Shown here: one piece after another, positions 12,090-25,250 of the stretch
How the letters are laid out: every line of letters starts with the position of its first letter
How positions within the stretch are numbered: the stretch's first letter is position 1
Assembly (NCBI GenBank): GCA_015680685.1
Contig: MNCI01020297.1
Coordinates: 649,684 to 713,683 of the forward strand
DNA from: Gnetum montanum
Taxonomy: Eukaryota; Streptophyta; Gnetopsida; Gnetales; Gnetaceae
DNA: 64,000 nt
Direction of reading: 5' to 3'
Notes under the pieces: model-generated
What the model was told of the DNA's origin: nothing
Seen by the model: the letters and a program-made list of their open reading frames with translations, nothing else
Databases searched by the model: none
Made by a program: the position numbers and the translations under genes

Positions 12090-12399
12090 GACTCCATTAT
12101 TAATTGAAAATTATTTCTCAAGTGAAAAAAAGTAGGATCAAGCTTCTTAAAAAATTTAGAGAATTATGTTATTTATTAATATGAAGATAGACTAATTGAC
12201 TCTATTTAAATCTACATGCCAAATTATATATTATTACAGAAATGTGTGCCCATTATCCCAAAATTGAAAACTTTACAAAGTCTTAGCAAGTGCCTATAAA
12301 ATATCCCAAAGTCTTTACATAAGTGTGGATTATCCCAAAGATGTGATGAATTCTCAAAAAGTGCCTAGAGGTGGAGGCTCTCATGACTCTAATGGTCCT

Positions 12400-15100
12400 T
12401 CATCCTATCCCAGTGTTGTTGGAGATTGAGGTTAACTTGCTACTACCACTACTAAGGCTAGAACTTTGAAAGCATCCAGTAGTACTTTCATCTTCTCTTC
12501 CTTGCTCCATGGATCATGGATTATCCATGAAACATCATTGATGTGGGATAGTGTAGGAATATTCCATAGGCATGCCTTTAATGGAAATAATTCCTTCATG
12601 ATGCTAAACTAGGCTACAAAGGTTTTATGTTCAATGTTAAATGTATTGACTATTCTATAGTTGATGTTAATCATTCATTCTCCTTACCAATTTCTTTGAA
12701 ATAGACCATTTATTAGTGAAACTGCTTCTAAGAACTTCAAGCTCTATATTGGATATCTATAAATTTTGTTTAGTCTCTTTGTGAAGCTTGAATTTCATCT
12801 CATAAATAGGAACTAGCAACTTGATTTTCCAATTTGGTCCTTGATCTCCCCATTGTCAACATTGTCAAATTTGCATAATAAATATTGGCAAGCTCTATGT
12901 ACTTAACCATATCTTCAATTTTTAGTTCCTTTAGGTGAACCTATGCCTTTTGGTATACATTTAGTCCATCAAAAATGGGCTACCATATGTCACCTCATTA
13001 TTGGAGTTGCTGGAGGACCTCATTCATGATCACCTTTTCCAATTAGTTCTTTTCATTAACCTTCCAGAGTAATCCAACTTGGTCCCTATAGTGATTTTTC
13101 ACCTATTCCAATTTTAGTGCCTCACTTTTCTAGGTAGCTACCTCAATTGTTGTCTTCTAATGAAGAGCTCATACTTCCTTCATTGAGAGAGTTCAATTTT
13201 GAATTTCCAACCTCCTAAAATCTAAGTAAACCTTGGTGAGCTTCTCTTGCTATTGACATATGAACTCAACCATCTGGTCCTTTTGTTATTTAGCATTTTT
13301 CATGTGGTGATTATCCTTGGTGAGGACTAATTTTTCTTTTTAGACCTATGAGAGGTCCTTGTTAGTGTTGAAAGCCATAGCTTCTAATAAAGATACATCA
13401 AAGATCACTACCTTCTTTGAATTCTCAACCTCTTAATGTTTTGAATTGAAGTTGTTGGAAAGCTTCATCTCTAGTAAGCTCAAGATTGAGAATAGCAGGG
13501 TTAGATAAACAAGCTGGCAACTCAGTAATTTTAGTGGCCAACCATTGATTGGCTGTACTGGCCTCTTGTAGTTGTGCATTGGCAATAAGCAACTTGTCCC
13601 TTATTTGAAGCAACTACAACTAATTTGTTATGATTTCATATAGAAGATCAAAAATCTCTAAAAATGGTTGAATTGCTCTAACCAATATCTCTATCACCTC
13701 CTTGTGTTGGGTAGCACTCATCTAATCACTTGCTACTCCTATGGATGCATGGATGTCTATCATGGTGGTAATGTTATAATGATCACCACAAAAGCATTTA
13801 GGGCTTCAACTATTGTGCTATCTCTTGATCCTTATGTTACATAACCAGGAAGGTTGCCCTATCATCTTTCTCTAGCATGATGGATAAGGCCATAGCATTT
13901 CCTGAAATCTCAAGGATCATTTATCCAGGAATGGACGCCGATCTCTCTGATATCTAGATTAGGCATGGTGGGTGTCTAGTTCCTTTACATGAAGAAGATT
14001 GAGGCTATTTCATTGTCCATCTAGCTAATGGTCCTTGAAGCCTCATTGATATGGCGTATGATTGTATGGTAAATAGAGGACTCCCCACCACCTGCAAATC
14101 ATTGTTGTTACTTCAACTATTGCTCTTGAATTTTGTTTTATTCTTTCACTAGCTATGAGCACCTTTGGTATAGTCTCTAGGACTATAGATGATGGTGGTG
14201 ACTACTCTTCTTGTAGCTTTACTATTGCATTGTCTTTCATCATTTCGTGTCATGATGTGTCATAAGCATGGTGGACCACATCATTGAAATAACGAGCTAT
14301 GCCTCCCCATCTACACATCATGCAAATCAAACATGGAAAGGGGAGTATCTTTCTTCCCTTATCATTTTCCTTAAAATGTTTCTCGATCTATGGCAAAAAC
14401 ACTTCATTGAAATAATGAGCTATGCCTCCCCATCTACACAACATGCAAATCAAACATGGAAAGGGGAGTATCTTTCTTCCCTTATCATTTTCCTTAAAAT
14501 GTTTCTCGATCTCTGGGAAAAAAGGTTGGGGAAGGTTGCTTGGGAACTTCTTGTTCAAAGCAGTACATGCATAGGCAAAGAAAGCTATAACTTTACTAGG
14601 CTTCACCATTGGATTTAGGTGATAAGATGTAATTTTAAAGTATGTCATTTCTACCTTTTTGAGAGCACTATACTTCTTGTGATTCATCTCATAGCATTAC
14701 TAAACCCACTTCCTTCTAGCTTCTAGATGCACCTACATTGAGATTTCAGCTAGTTTGGTCCTAGTGTCTTGCAACCCAAGGGCCTCTCCAATGGTCTTAA
14801 TTGAGTAAGAGATGGTTATGTCTTTAATATTTACTAATGCATCTCCTTTTTGGTTGTTCTAGAAGATATAGGTCTTCCCTATGTATCGTTCCCCACTACT
14901 GGAGAGAATGGACCACATGGGAGATCCTTGTAGTTGTATGTGAAATTTCTCCTGTGCCACCTCCAAGAAGGATCTAAAGTTTAACTCTTGAAGAATAGAA
15001 CTTCACACCTTCTTGGTTCTAATATTTCCCAAGTAGGCCTCTATAATGTTAACCTCTAGGCTAGGCCTTGGCCTCAGAACCTCATACTACCTAGATTGGC
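12400..15100 (-). pseudogene. element D ORF2: plant transposon-protein-like domain plus coiled coil
   Basis: On the minus strand, the segment 14,687-14,388 contains EIEKHFKEN and then LPFPCLICMLC, matching the same segment of element C (LPFPCLIRKLC at about 58,560) and the conserved F-P-x-L-I-x-x-L-C signature that I know from Athila-type 'putative plant transposon protein' domains. Downstream, 13,613-13,425 has helical, Q/L/E-rich sequence (LLIANAQLQEAS) that looks like a coiled coil. Many stops break the frame. A 123-bp tandem duplication, a whole number of codons, lies in the middle. The biochemical role is unknown. The place after the LTR-distal region and next to the 3' LTR is where env-like ORFs sit in some plant gypsy elements. 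Confidence 0.5.
14282..14527 (-). repeat. 123-bp in-frame tandem duplication in ORF2
   Basis: Two adjacent copies (14,282-14,404 and 14,405-14,527) differ at only a few positions, for example AACGAGC against AATGAGC and CTATGGC against CTCTGGG. The unit of 123 bp equals 41 codons, so the minus-strand reading frame is kept across the junction. Its low divergence contrasts with the heavy decay around it. Confidence 0.85.
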
Positions 15101-15639
15101 TAGTTTTAGTAGTGGGAATCTATCAAATAGATTCCTCTTTAGGTTCTTTTTGAAGGAGCTCCATGGCACTTATTCTTGGGTTTTTTACTTTGGTGCTCTC
15201 TATGATTACAAACATAACCTAGAATTATCTTTTTACTTCATAACCCTTAGTTATTTTAATACCTTTCTTATTAGATCAAGTTATGTTTAGTTATAGGATG
15301 CTAAAAGATGATCATTGAATACTTATTTGTGATCTTGACTAGGTGTATTATTTTAATATTATTTTATTGATCAGTTATCGAAGTATGTTTGTTAGGTTTA
15401 ACCATTCATGCTAAGTAATTTAAGATTATTTTAATGGGTTAATCTTGAGGAGTTAGAAAAATTTCAAAAACTTTTCTGCAAGAAACCAAAGGTTTTTGTT
15501 TCCCATGATGTAGAGCTTATCTCCAAAAGCATGAGGATAATATATATATATGGGTTAGCGATTTTAGAGTTGGGAACTTGGAATATTTTGAGACTTTGAA
15601 AATGGGAAAAAATCCTCTTGATATTTGGAAAAATCATGT

Positions 15640-15760
15640 AAAATGAGCCAAGTGTTGCACCTATTTATAGTATTTTTACACTATGTTGACGAGCATGCAT
15701 CGATAGGGCTGCATTGATTCATTCCACCGTGTTGACATAGCTATACTTAGCTATTTTTCA
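15640..15760 (-). promoter_or_regulatory. internal U3-like promoter copy of element D
   Basis: Plus-strand words GTTGACGAG (from 15,686), GCATCGATAGG (from 15,697) and GCATTGATT (15,711) line up in order with GTTGATGAG, ACATCAATAGG and ACATTAATG of the D LTR (12,002-12,036). On the minus strand the block is followed by ACTATAAATAG at 15,671-15,661, as the LTR block is followed by its own TATA. Similarity ends after the TATA, so R and U5 are not duplicated. It lies about 550 bp upstream of ORF2 on the coding strand. Promoter activity is inferred. Confidence 0.5.
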
Positions 15761-15779
15761 TTTTATAAAATTAAGAAAT

Positions 15780-16920
15780 TTTGGATGAGTTTTAGGACAA
15801 TGAAAAATCCCAATGGAAGCCATAAATACATAGAATGATGACAACAACATAGAAGAGGATTATGTTAGCTTACAAGAAGAGATTTGACTAGAGTTACATG
15901 AACTTTAGATGTGAAAATAAAGCAAAATCGATGTTTAAATGCAAGTGGATGAAATTGATCAACAAAAAAAAAGAAAAAAAAACCAATGGATAGGAATTTT
16001 AACTTGAGGTATGACAAAGGATATGCAAGTGGATCCTTCCCAAAGAAAGCTTATTCCTTTGATGCCCTTGCATGCCTTCATCACAAGGGGTCCGTAGACA
16101 CTAAGGATGATTATTAGGTGTTTTGAGTTACAACCCATATCTAATTAATGAATTAGCTTAGGATTATATGATCATCATAACAAAACTTATCAATTGACAA
16201 TGATATGAGGTAGTGAGGTGGTATGTTATGAATTGAGAATGATGGTAGAGAGAGAATGGTGGATAGGTGATCTACAGCTAGGTCATATGAGATTCTTGTA
16301 ATGTTTTTAATTAATATTATCTAATAACATCCCATTCTTAGTTGAAATCAATTCCATTCTAGTTTTAGTGATTCTTCATTGATATATCCTTTTCTTGTGA
16401 CCATTACAAGTTCATGACAATTATCAAAGGACAACCACCAATCCAAGAGAAGAAGGAAGGAAGGAAAAAAGGGCCTTAGTTAGAGGGATGTCTTCAAGCA
16501 TGGGTAACATGTCTTTCTAGTCACATAACTAGTACTTGTAGCTCATTATTGTGTCTACGGGGTGTGCTTTAAATTCTCATTTATGTTTGTTTATTTTTCA
16601 ATGGGAACCATACCATGTAAAGACATGCTTCTTGCTTATTATTCAATAATAGAAGTGGTGATATACCAATGGAGGAAAATCACAAAGCTCAAGAAATAAA
16701 TGAAGAATAGCATATAACAAGTCCCCTTGAGGTCACATCTTTTTCTATTCATTCTTGGCTATTTTTGAGTCTATTAAGCAATAAGATCATTGGTTAGTGT
16801 TAGTTGCAATGTGGAAGGATCTCATGCTTCCATGCTATAAAGCCTTCATGGAATAAATGGGATGGTTGGATGTCATGGACCCACTACCTAATACCATTAG
16901 AAAATTGACAATTTGTTAAT
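15780..16920 (-). other. conserved noncoding module of element D with 22-bp block
   Basis: The block at 16,740-16,718 (minus) reads GATGTGACCTCAAGGGGAC then TTG, shared with elements A, B and C. Further sense-downstream the words CATGGTATGGTT (near 16,617), ATGAGCTACAAGTACTAG and GTTACCCATGC (near 16,508) also recur in A and B at matching places. No open frame explains this conservation. A packaging, splice or priming role is possible. Confidence 0.5.
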
Positions 16921-16999
16921 GGAGAATATAATCTAGAGATGAATATTTGGCCATATAGTAAATCAATCATAACATTAATGATGGCATTAATTAACTCCT

Positions 17000-18246
17000 A
17001 CTATTAATAATTGCAATGGTAGCTTCCAAAGGCCATAAGTTCACCCTTGTAGCTCTAATTTCCAAAATTCTTAAATACTACTAATCTTCAAGTGCTAAAC
17101 TTAGTCATGGTGGGTTCATTACACAATATATGTCAATGAAAATTTAAAAATTTGAGCAAAAAATTCTTAATGTAGGAAGATATTATAAAAGGTAAGTACA
17201 AAGAGGTAATAAGAATCAAAAGTTAATTGATCAAGATAAGGCTAGAAAGATTCAAATAATAATTCTAATAGATCATATCAACTACTTTAGGCTATAATAA
17301 GAAAGGAAAATGATAGAAGGTTATAAGCAACTAAAAGATATAACACCTAAAGGGTTCCTTTTTGAAAATGTTTCAAACTCTACAATCATAATAAGATAAA
17401 AACTTGATCTAACTAAGGGAATTTGCAAGGTAATGAACTATTAAGAATTTATAGGAAAATCCTAATAATTTGAAACTCTTACTAATTATAGATGGCCCTA
17501 AATAGGATACTAGAAGGAGGACATTCATAACATGGGTTTTAAAGAGTAGGAGATCATGGGAGAGGCTAAGTGGGGGAACAAATCTGACAAGGAGAACAAG
17601 TAGAGAAGGATGCTAAATCATACAACATTCATTGAGAAACTCTTACTATAAAGCACTCATCCCAAGGAGAGGTAGAAATTCCACAAGTACTTAAACAAGG
17701 ATAGTAACTCACATTGTAACCAAAGTACCTCTAGACCATTCAAGAAGATTGATCAAGTTTATGATCATCATGGAACTAAATTTTTGTCCCTTTATGGAAT
17801 TTGCTCCAAAATTAATGAAAACACAACTCCAAGTGTCTCCATGATGGCCCACACTAACCAATAGTCATGAATGGAACTTAGGAAAAGCCTACCAATTCTA
17901 GTAGAAAAAATAGGCTAATGCTATAGTGAAAATTGAAGAAGTCTCTATGCCATACTTAGTAGAAAGGACATATGGAAAAGGAAGATAGGGACAGAAGAGA
18001 AAATTTTTAGAAGCCCAACAACAAAGGGAAGAAGTTGATGGAAGAGCCACCACCACCCAAAATATGAACCACATCAAGTTACTTCAAATTTTAATTTTTT
18101 CTATTTTTTCCTATAACTATGTCATTTTTGTACACACAAATGTGACAGTCACAGTCAATCAATAATCCCATCATTCCTAGTTTTTTGTAAAGAAATCTTG
18201 GTCCTATCTTAATTTGGGAAAAAGTTTTTAGCTAGTTTTGGGGGTA
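17000..18246 (+). other. 3' internal part of the element ending in the 18.2 kb LTR, unrecognised
   Basis: The stretch ends in a purine-rich AGTTTTGGGGGTA directly before the LTR, a good polypurine tract for a plus-strand element. Translation in plus frames gives only short pieces without a domain I can name. Where it meets element D is not clear. Confidence 0.3.
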
Positions 18247-19223
18247 TGATGAATCATAAGTTGGATAGGATATCATTGATGGTATGTCACATTTGCAATA
18301 TCATTGATGCTATATTTCATTTGTTTGACCAAAGTCAATTTTTAGTCAGCTACAATTCAAAGCTCAAATATCATAGCTCAGATATTGGAGTTGTAATATC
18401 TTATATCCAATATTGAAGCACATGCTATGTTATTAGATATTTGATATTGCAAGATGTGTGCCAACCTATAAATAGAACACTTGGGAACATGGCCTAAAGA
18501 ACTTTCATTCCACCCTGAGGTAGATTCTTGTAGTTTAATTTCATAGTTTTAGTGATAAAGTGAATGCCCATAGTGTGGTGTTGAGCAGTTGTACAGAATC
18601 TTTATTTGAATGAAGTGTACTTGGGCATAGTTCATGTCCAAAAATAAAGATCCAGATTGCTTTTTATCATTGTAGCATCCACTTACTTTTTATTGTATTA
18701 CTTAACATAGTTTTTATTACTTTTTGGATAATCATTTACATTTTCAAGTATTTTTATTTACATGTTTATTAGTAAAGTAGAATGATTATGACTAGTTTTG
18801 GGCATTTTAAGTGTAATCGTTTGGTAATCCTAGTAGTATTATTGCTTGGTTTGCCTAGTAGCATAATGGATGGTAACCTAGTGATGGTTATCCCAAGACC
18901 TATATTGTAAGCTAGGACCAAATGCTTATCACTCTAGGCTAGTTTATATTTCATTACCATCATTACTTATATTTAAATTTCATTCTCAATTATGTTTATC
19001 ACTAGGAATAATTAGGGCCTATCAACATCTGTTATCATATGCCTCATTTTGGACTAAACCATACATGACAAAGCTACCACTAGTCCAAGTGGGAAGACAA
19101 TGTCTTATGATTAATGCTTAACAATCTAGATGCCAAACTAGTCCCATCCATGGAATTCAGCTAGATTGCACATGAACTCTTGTCATTTGTATGGTTAGAT
19201 GTAGAAGTACCTACCACTCATCA
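18247..19223 (+). repeat. gypsy 3' LTR (solo remnant), plus strand
   Basis: It starts TGATGAATCATAAG right after a polypurine tract and ends CACTCATCA, the same end as the other gypsy LTRs here. U3 contains repeated GATATCATTGATG and ATATTG/CAATAT words (18,270-18,450). CCTATAAATA at 18,465-18,474 is the TATA box. Words after the TATA (TCTTTATTTGAATGAAGTG and GTCCAAAAATAAAGATC) correspond to the LTR of element C. Length is 977 bp. No primer site follows, so it is a 3' LTR. No partner LTR was found. Confidence 0.65.
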
Positions 19224-22200
19224 CCTTGATATGAAGGTTAGCATCTTGTATTATTTGGTGGGATCCTTGATATTTACCAATATTGTTAGCCTCTCATATT
19301 ATTTAGTATACCCAATGGAATATTGAAATTTTATTATTGCTAATGTAGACTAAGGACATAATAAGAAATTTAATTGCTTTGGTAGTATGTAAAGGAAAAG
19401 GTGAAATCCAACTATAATGTGGTTTGGAGTATACAAATGTCATCTAAATATAGGATTAATTTCCAAAGGAGCTATATATGCTAGGAAGTTTTATGATGCA
19501 AGGCCTTCCATTCTTTTCCTTTAATTTTATATTCATTAGAAAACTTAAATAGTAGATTATATTAATAAGATAAAACATGATTACATTAAAACATAGAATA
19601 GTGAAAGGTGGGGGAGTCCACAAATATGGTTTGAGGGATCAAAAACTACAAATGCCATGATGGAAAAACAAAACTACATTGCTAATGAGGATAGGGTAGA
19701 AACCATGTTGAGGGTGCAACAACACATAAAATTTTTAAGAAGTGACAATCAGTGTTTTTCCAAAAATAAACCCACGCTTAGACTTAGTGGGTAGCTTGCA
19801 TCAAAGTCAAAATGACTCAAAGAAAATTATATTTTCACCCCCTTGACCCTACCAAATATTCTAAAATTTTGATCCTCCTTGTAAGTCACAAATTGTTCAG
19901 ATGGGCTAACAAACTCAAGACTTTGCAAGGACTTGCAAAGTTTCTTCACGAGTCTTGTATCATCAGTGATGATGAATCATCACAAATATTGAGGTGAGGC
20001 AATGTTATAGTATTGCTAACAAGGGCTAGGGATGTTGTTTTCTTGCTATAAGAAGGCTATAGTCTAGTTGAACATCCATGAATTGAGCTTATTTTTGACA
20101 TTGTTAACTCATAGGAGGGTGGTTAGTAGGTTTTAATACCTATGGTAGTCTAGGAAGTGTTTAGGATGCATGAATAGTCTTGGTTGGTTAGTCTAGAAGG
20201 TGAGACTTGTGATATTGTCAATGGATTTAGATGGCTACTAGAACACAAAGTAATTGAAAGTGTTGGGTTTTTATTGAATTTCATAGTGAGGATAGCCTAC
20301 TAAATGGAACAACTTAGATGATACTAATGTAGAATAGAGGTGGCAAGCCAGATGTGATTGATGTTGAAAATTTTTTTGATTTTGAACCTTCAATATCTCT
20401 ACAATCCAAATGAATTTTGAGTTAGTCTTAGGCTTCTTGGAAATATTTTTGTATGATCAATAAGCTTGTAAAATTTTATATTAATTGGAATTTTTTTAAT
20501 AATTCAAATTTTTCATACAAAATAAGTCATTGCTAAAGTTGTTCACCTTTCATGATAGAAATTATTAATATGCAAAATAAATATCTACTTGATACAAAGC
20601 TCCCTGAACAACCTACTTCTCTGTAAAATTTGAATCTAATTTGAGTTGATTTGATGGCTGAAATTTATTACTCAAAAGTAGCACTCAATGTGATTATTTA
20701 ACTTCCTAAAATCTGATAAAGGTTGAAGACACCCACAAATTTTGATGAAATGATTGAATTTAAATACAAAATTAAAACTTTAAGAATGGATTTATGATTA
20801 ACATAAGTGATAAATAATGAGGAATTAAATTGATGAATTATGGAATATTATTGATGAATTTGATAAATGATGAATAGATGAATGTTGATGAATAATGTTG
20901 AATGAAGAATGATTGAAAATTTGAATTGAATCTTCAATTGAAGAAGTTTCCACCCTTAAAGCATGATTTTCCCAATAATTTATAGGTATTTGCTAGGGCT
21001 AAGTTTGGTTATGATGGATAAAGGTTTTCTAATGACTAAAGAGGTTTGGAAAATGAATACACAAGTACAATTGGGGTCAAAATAAGGTTACATTTGCTTC
21101 TTAATATTTTTTAATAAAATATTTAAATAAAATTCCTATTTGACTTATGAAACAGAAAAATTTACAAGGCTTTAGGACAAGGTCTAATCCTTTTCCTACC
21201 CTAGAGGGGAGGTTTTTCATAATCAGTTATAAGGAGAAAACCTAAAAATTCATCCCCAACTCTATTGGGCCTTTACTTTTTTTATTTTGGAGTTTCTCCT
21301 CTACTTCTTTACTATTGTACTTTGAATTTAATTTTTTAGTTATATTTATTTTTTGGGGTCTGACATCCATTCCCCACTCCTAGCACCCCCAAGCACTCCT
21401 AATCCCCTAATCCCCAAAAGAATAATTTACAAGGCTTTATTTCTTAAAATATAAGTTTCTCTAAAGTAAATACTATCTTCAATCACTTTAAACTTTAAAG
21501 TGATACTCATGCATTCTCCTAAGCTTGAATTTTTAACTTGGATGATAATTGTATGGTTAGAATGATGAGTCTAAGTACATACTATAACTAATAGAAAGAG
21601 TCATAAAAAATCCATAGTTATTTTAGGTAAGTGTTAGTACAAGAATGCTTAATAACATGGCTATGGATATTACTTTGTAGGTGATTTATGGAATGTTTAG
21701 GAGAAAATGTGTGGGCGTTAGGTAATGAAGGAAGAAGAGGGTTATTAGAACTCAATAAAGGGAAGAGATGGAAAAGGAAGGTATGGTCATTATTAGGAAT
21801 AGACAATGGAGACGTTTGGTGGGCAAGCGATCCTAGCATGCATTCAAAAATGATGAGACATATCTATTCATCATAGGGTTAGTAGCATTGTCACTAGTAG
21901 TAGATTCAATGAAGTTGTTAACATTATTGAGGATGTCAATGGGTCTCATCTTAATATCTTGCTTCATCAAAGTAAATGGAATAGTCTAGCTATGGGAAAA
22001 TTTGACTATCTTAATGTGGTGTAATCTCATGTATGCCAAGTCATTGTCAAGTGATGAGTCTAGGAAACAAGGGTATGTTGTTTGAAACTTGTTCATCAAG
22101 GTGGGTGCTTGCAACAATAGTGTCACTCTACAGGTCTATTGCTGGAGGAACCCTAGTTTGTAATGCATTACTCTCTTAACAACTTAGTCCATATGTACTA

Positions 22201-22900
22201 TTATTGTGTGGTATTTTAGCAAAAAATGAAAGCATTAACTAATGGTCCACAACTATGATTCATGTGTCAAAGATGTCTTATTCACAAGATAGAACCTCCA
22301 TGAGGCTCTCATGCTTGAAGGTAAGTAGGTTATTTACGAAAACATACTACATGATGTAATCAATGATGTTTTGAAAAAATAGGATTAGGTTCAAGGTTGA
22401 GTCATCATGAAGGCTCCACAAAATAGAAAGCTATCCATCATCAACTTCTTTGTGCATTAGTAGAAAATGAATTCATAGATGACACAACTTATAATTTTTC
22501 AAAGCTCCTAAATGTCATTACAATAATACTTTTCCTTTTGAACTAATGAATAGGAACCATTGTCAAAGAAGCCTTTCATAACCTTGGCACTATCAAAAAT
22601 TCCTTGAGGAATGTTCTTCTTGATGTTAGAAGACCTATGACCTAGCCAATGTTGGCTAGAGTCATTAACACCTTGTAATCTATCATAGTAAAGAAGTTAT
22701 CATCACAGGTGTGGAATACCATTGCAATAGGTCCAAAAATGAGGGTGAAGAGCTATGATGGAGAAGCACTTCTAGTAATTTGAAATCAAGATATTGAAAG
22801 AATTATATTTATGTACATTCTTAGTGTCAATCAACTCTTTGAGGACAATTTACTATTCCATGACAAGATGATAGGGGGAAGATGAATGATGACTATAATG
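19224..22900. other. no recognisable feature
   Basis: AT-rich sequence with short chance frames only (for example 21,688-21,876 plus and 21,839-21,618 minus, which overlap on opposite strands and match nothing I know). Parts near 22.0-22.9 kb may be the decayed 3' end of the adjacent minus-strand LINE, but no motif proves it. Confidence 0.3.
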
Positions 22901-22949
22901 AAAATAGAGACACAATATATTAGCAGCAAAGTAGTTAGGATAGATATGG

Positions 22950-25250
22950 TTAACTTGTTAAAAAATTATTTTATTTTATAGTCTCTATAATAACCATACA
23001 TAAGGATGTAAGCTAAGAGTTGGTGTGACAATTACCATCCTTAGGTGGTTTAAAGTACGCATCTTGGAAGGATCAAATTATCATTTTTAAGATTTAATAC
23101 AATTCCATAGTGAATGAACAATCATGAAAGATATGATAAATAATTTTATTTGCATGCATTCAAAGAATACATAAACATAGTCCATGAAAGGTTTATTTTT
23201 AAATATTTTCCTAGGTTATGATTATTCCATGTGCAAGTTGCTACATGAACATTTGTATGTGTGAAAGATTGAAGATGTTCCATCTGCTAGCCACTTATTC
23301 ACCATTTCGTGGGAAGAAATTTACTCTTAGTTTTATTGGTAAAACTTCTTATTGGTTGTCCATTTGACAACATGAGTGGATTGACTACAAGGTTAGCTTT
23401 GAATATTAGCTTGGATCCACTATTATATGAAAGAAGGTAATGTAGTTGGAGAAGAATAGTGGGCTTAAATAATGAAGGTATAGTCATCTTGAATAGGGTA
23501 TTGGCAATATGAAGATCTCAAAAGGTGGGATCCCATCAGTTGGTAATCTATAAGGTGACTTCAAGTAATTAGCATGCACTTGTTTGAGCTATGTTGGAGG
23601 ACAACTAGGTGTTGGTGAAGTGCAAGTATGATAGGAGATCAGTCTAGGTGAGGTGAAAAGAGATGACATTCATAGTAGCTAGTAGTTATTAAAAGAATGA
23701 AAATGACATGAAAGATCTAGAGGGAGTACTTTGTGGTAAGAATAACATATCACATTAGTGGGGATGATCATTCAATTGATCATTGATTTGTTATTTGGGC
23801 TTGTCATTTAAGGATGATGAGGGAAAAGGGTATAAGTTAGGCTCCTAAATAATTTTTTTATTTGGCTAGGATCTTCCAATTGATAAGAAGAATTTTTCTT
23901 TGATCTTCTACATCATACCACATAAGATTATAGTCTAGAGCTTTAAATTTTACAATAAATGCATGGAGTAACAAGAGCATGGAAATGGTATAATTGAAAC
24001 TCACCATCAAGAAAATTTTTATAAGCAAGAGACAACTCATCAAGGATAAGAAAATGACATGCTAATCATTGAGGCATTTTTGAATCTTGATCATAATTTC
24101 CAAGGGTCTTATGGTTTTTTCCTAATAGAGATTCTCATGCATGGTGATGATGTTGTTCATAATGTATCTATGATGTATAAAGCCTATTTAATTATGACTA
24201 CTGATGTGCACTATTAACAGGTGCATGTAGTTGGTAAGAACTTTTGTAGATAGCATATATAGGACCAATTAGAAACTAATATCATGCTAGGTTTCTAGTA
24301 AAGTTGCTATGTCCTTCTTTGGGATCAAGACAATTAGGATGGAGTTTTCAGATTTAGGAAACACATCTAACTACAAGATGTTAGTGAAGGTATGGATGAG
24401 AATGAGGCTACCATGTCATCATAGAAATTATAAAAACTTTCTAGTCTACCTTTCAAGGTTGGGGGCTTTATTTGTAGGTGTTATTTAGATGATAAGTTGA
24501 AGCTTCTCATGAAACAAAAAGTGGAAGAATTGTTGAGGGAAAGAAATCTTATGATGGTTATAGAGATGATGAAGGATGATTGAGTGGTTGTTAGTAATGA
24601 CATGGAATATATATTGAAATAATTGTTTTTCCAAAATATGTCTTTTTAAGTATCACTTGTGAAAGATAGATGTTGATGCTTTAAGTATTTGCAGGTAGCT
24701 TGTTGGTGGAGAAATCTAGCATTTTAGTTTCCTGCTTGTAACTAAGTGATCCTAGATAATTACCTTTAATAATATTACTTCATCAAAAAAGGATCAAATA
24801 ACTATATTTAAAGGTGATAGTATTTTGAAGTTAGGAGATTATGATTACTTATAACATCTAAGTGATCAAGAATTTATGGAAGGATATATGTGAGAGTAGT
24901 GTGAATGTATTAGTGTCTAGTTCCAAGTATAATTTTGAGAGATCACTAGTCATGAGGAAATTTTATTGTTTTAGCCATTAAGAATTAATTCTTGGGTAAG
25001 AAATTAAAAGCCATATATTTTTGAACTTGGATTGAATAATATGAAAGGAGGAACACTCAAGTTGGAGAATATGGAGACAATGATAAAAGAAACTTGAAAC
25101 TTCACATTTAAGAGAAGGAAACAGGGTAGATATCAAAGCTATGGAGATCCACTAATTATCAATTCATAACACATGCATAATCAAGTTGGTTGACAAATGT
25201 CTCCATGTAAAGCATCCTCCAAGAAATAGAAGCTTTAAAGTCTTAATGAG
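22950..25250 (-). pseudogene. L1-clade LINE ORF2 fragment (reverse transcriptase), minus strand
   Basis: ORF2 of L1-type LINEs encodes an endonuclease and reverse transcriptase. In minus frames about 24,470 leftward the RT block order is visible: PPTLKGR, then an FPKSENS-ILIVLIPKK stretch equivalent to the family's FIALIPK, a VLYMLSTKVLTNYM block equivalent to the YK-I-KVLANRL motif, IGFIHHRYIMNNIIT equivalent to A-F--GR-I-DNI, then ALDYNLMWY at the position of the domain with D-KAYD-V-W, whose aspartate is lost. Roughly a dozen stops occur in this interval. The upstream endonuclease is too decayed to place. Ends and target duplications are not visible. Confidence 0.55.

Larger units (their letters stand above)
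11191..17000 (-). mobile_element. gypsy element D (Tat/Athila-type), truncated, minus strand
   Basis: Sense order (right to left) is: conserved noncoding module (about 16,920-15,780), U3-like internal segment (15,760-15,650), ORF2 (15,100-12,400) and 3' LTR (12,089-11,191). The layout is collinear with element C at 55.5-61 kb, including the words around the 22-bp block. No gag or 5' LTR is visible to the right before a different LTR at 18.2 kb, so the 5' half is lost or unrecognisable. D is inserted in the copia gag and carries more stops than C. Confidence 0.6.
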
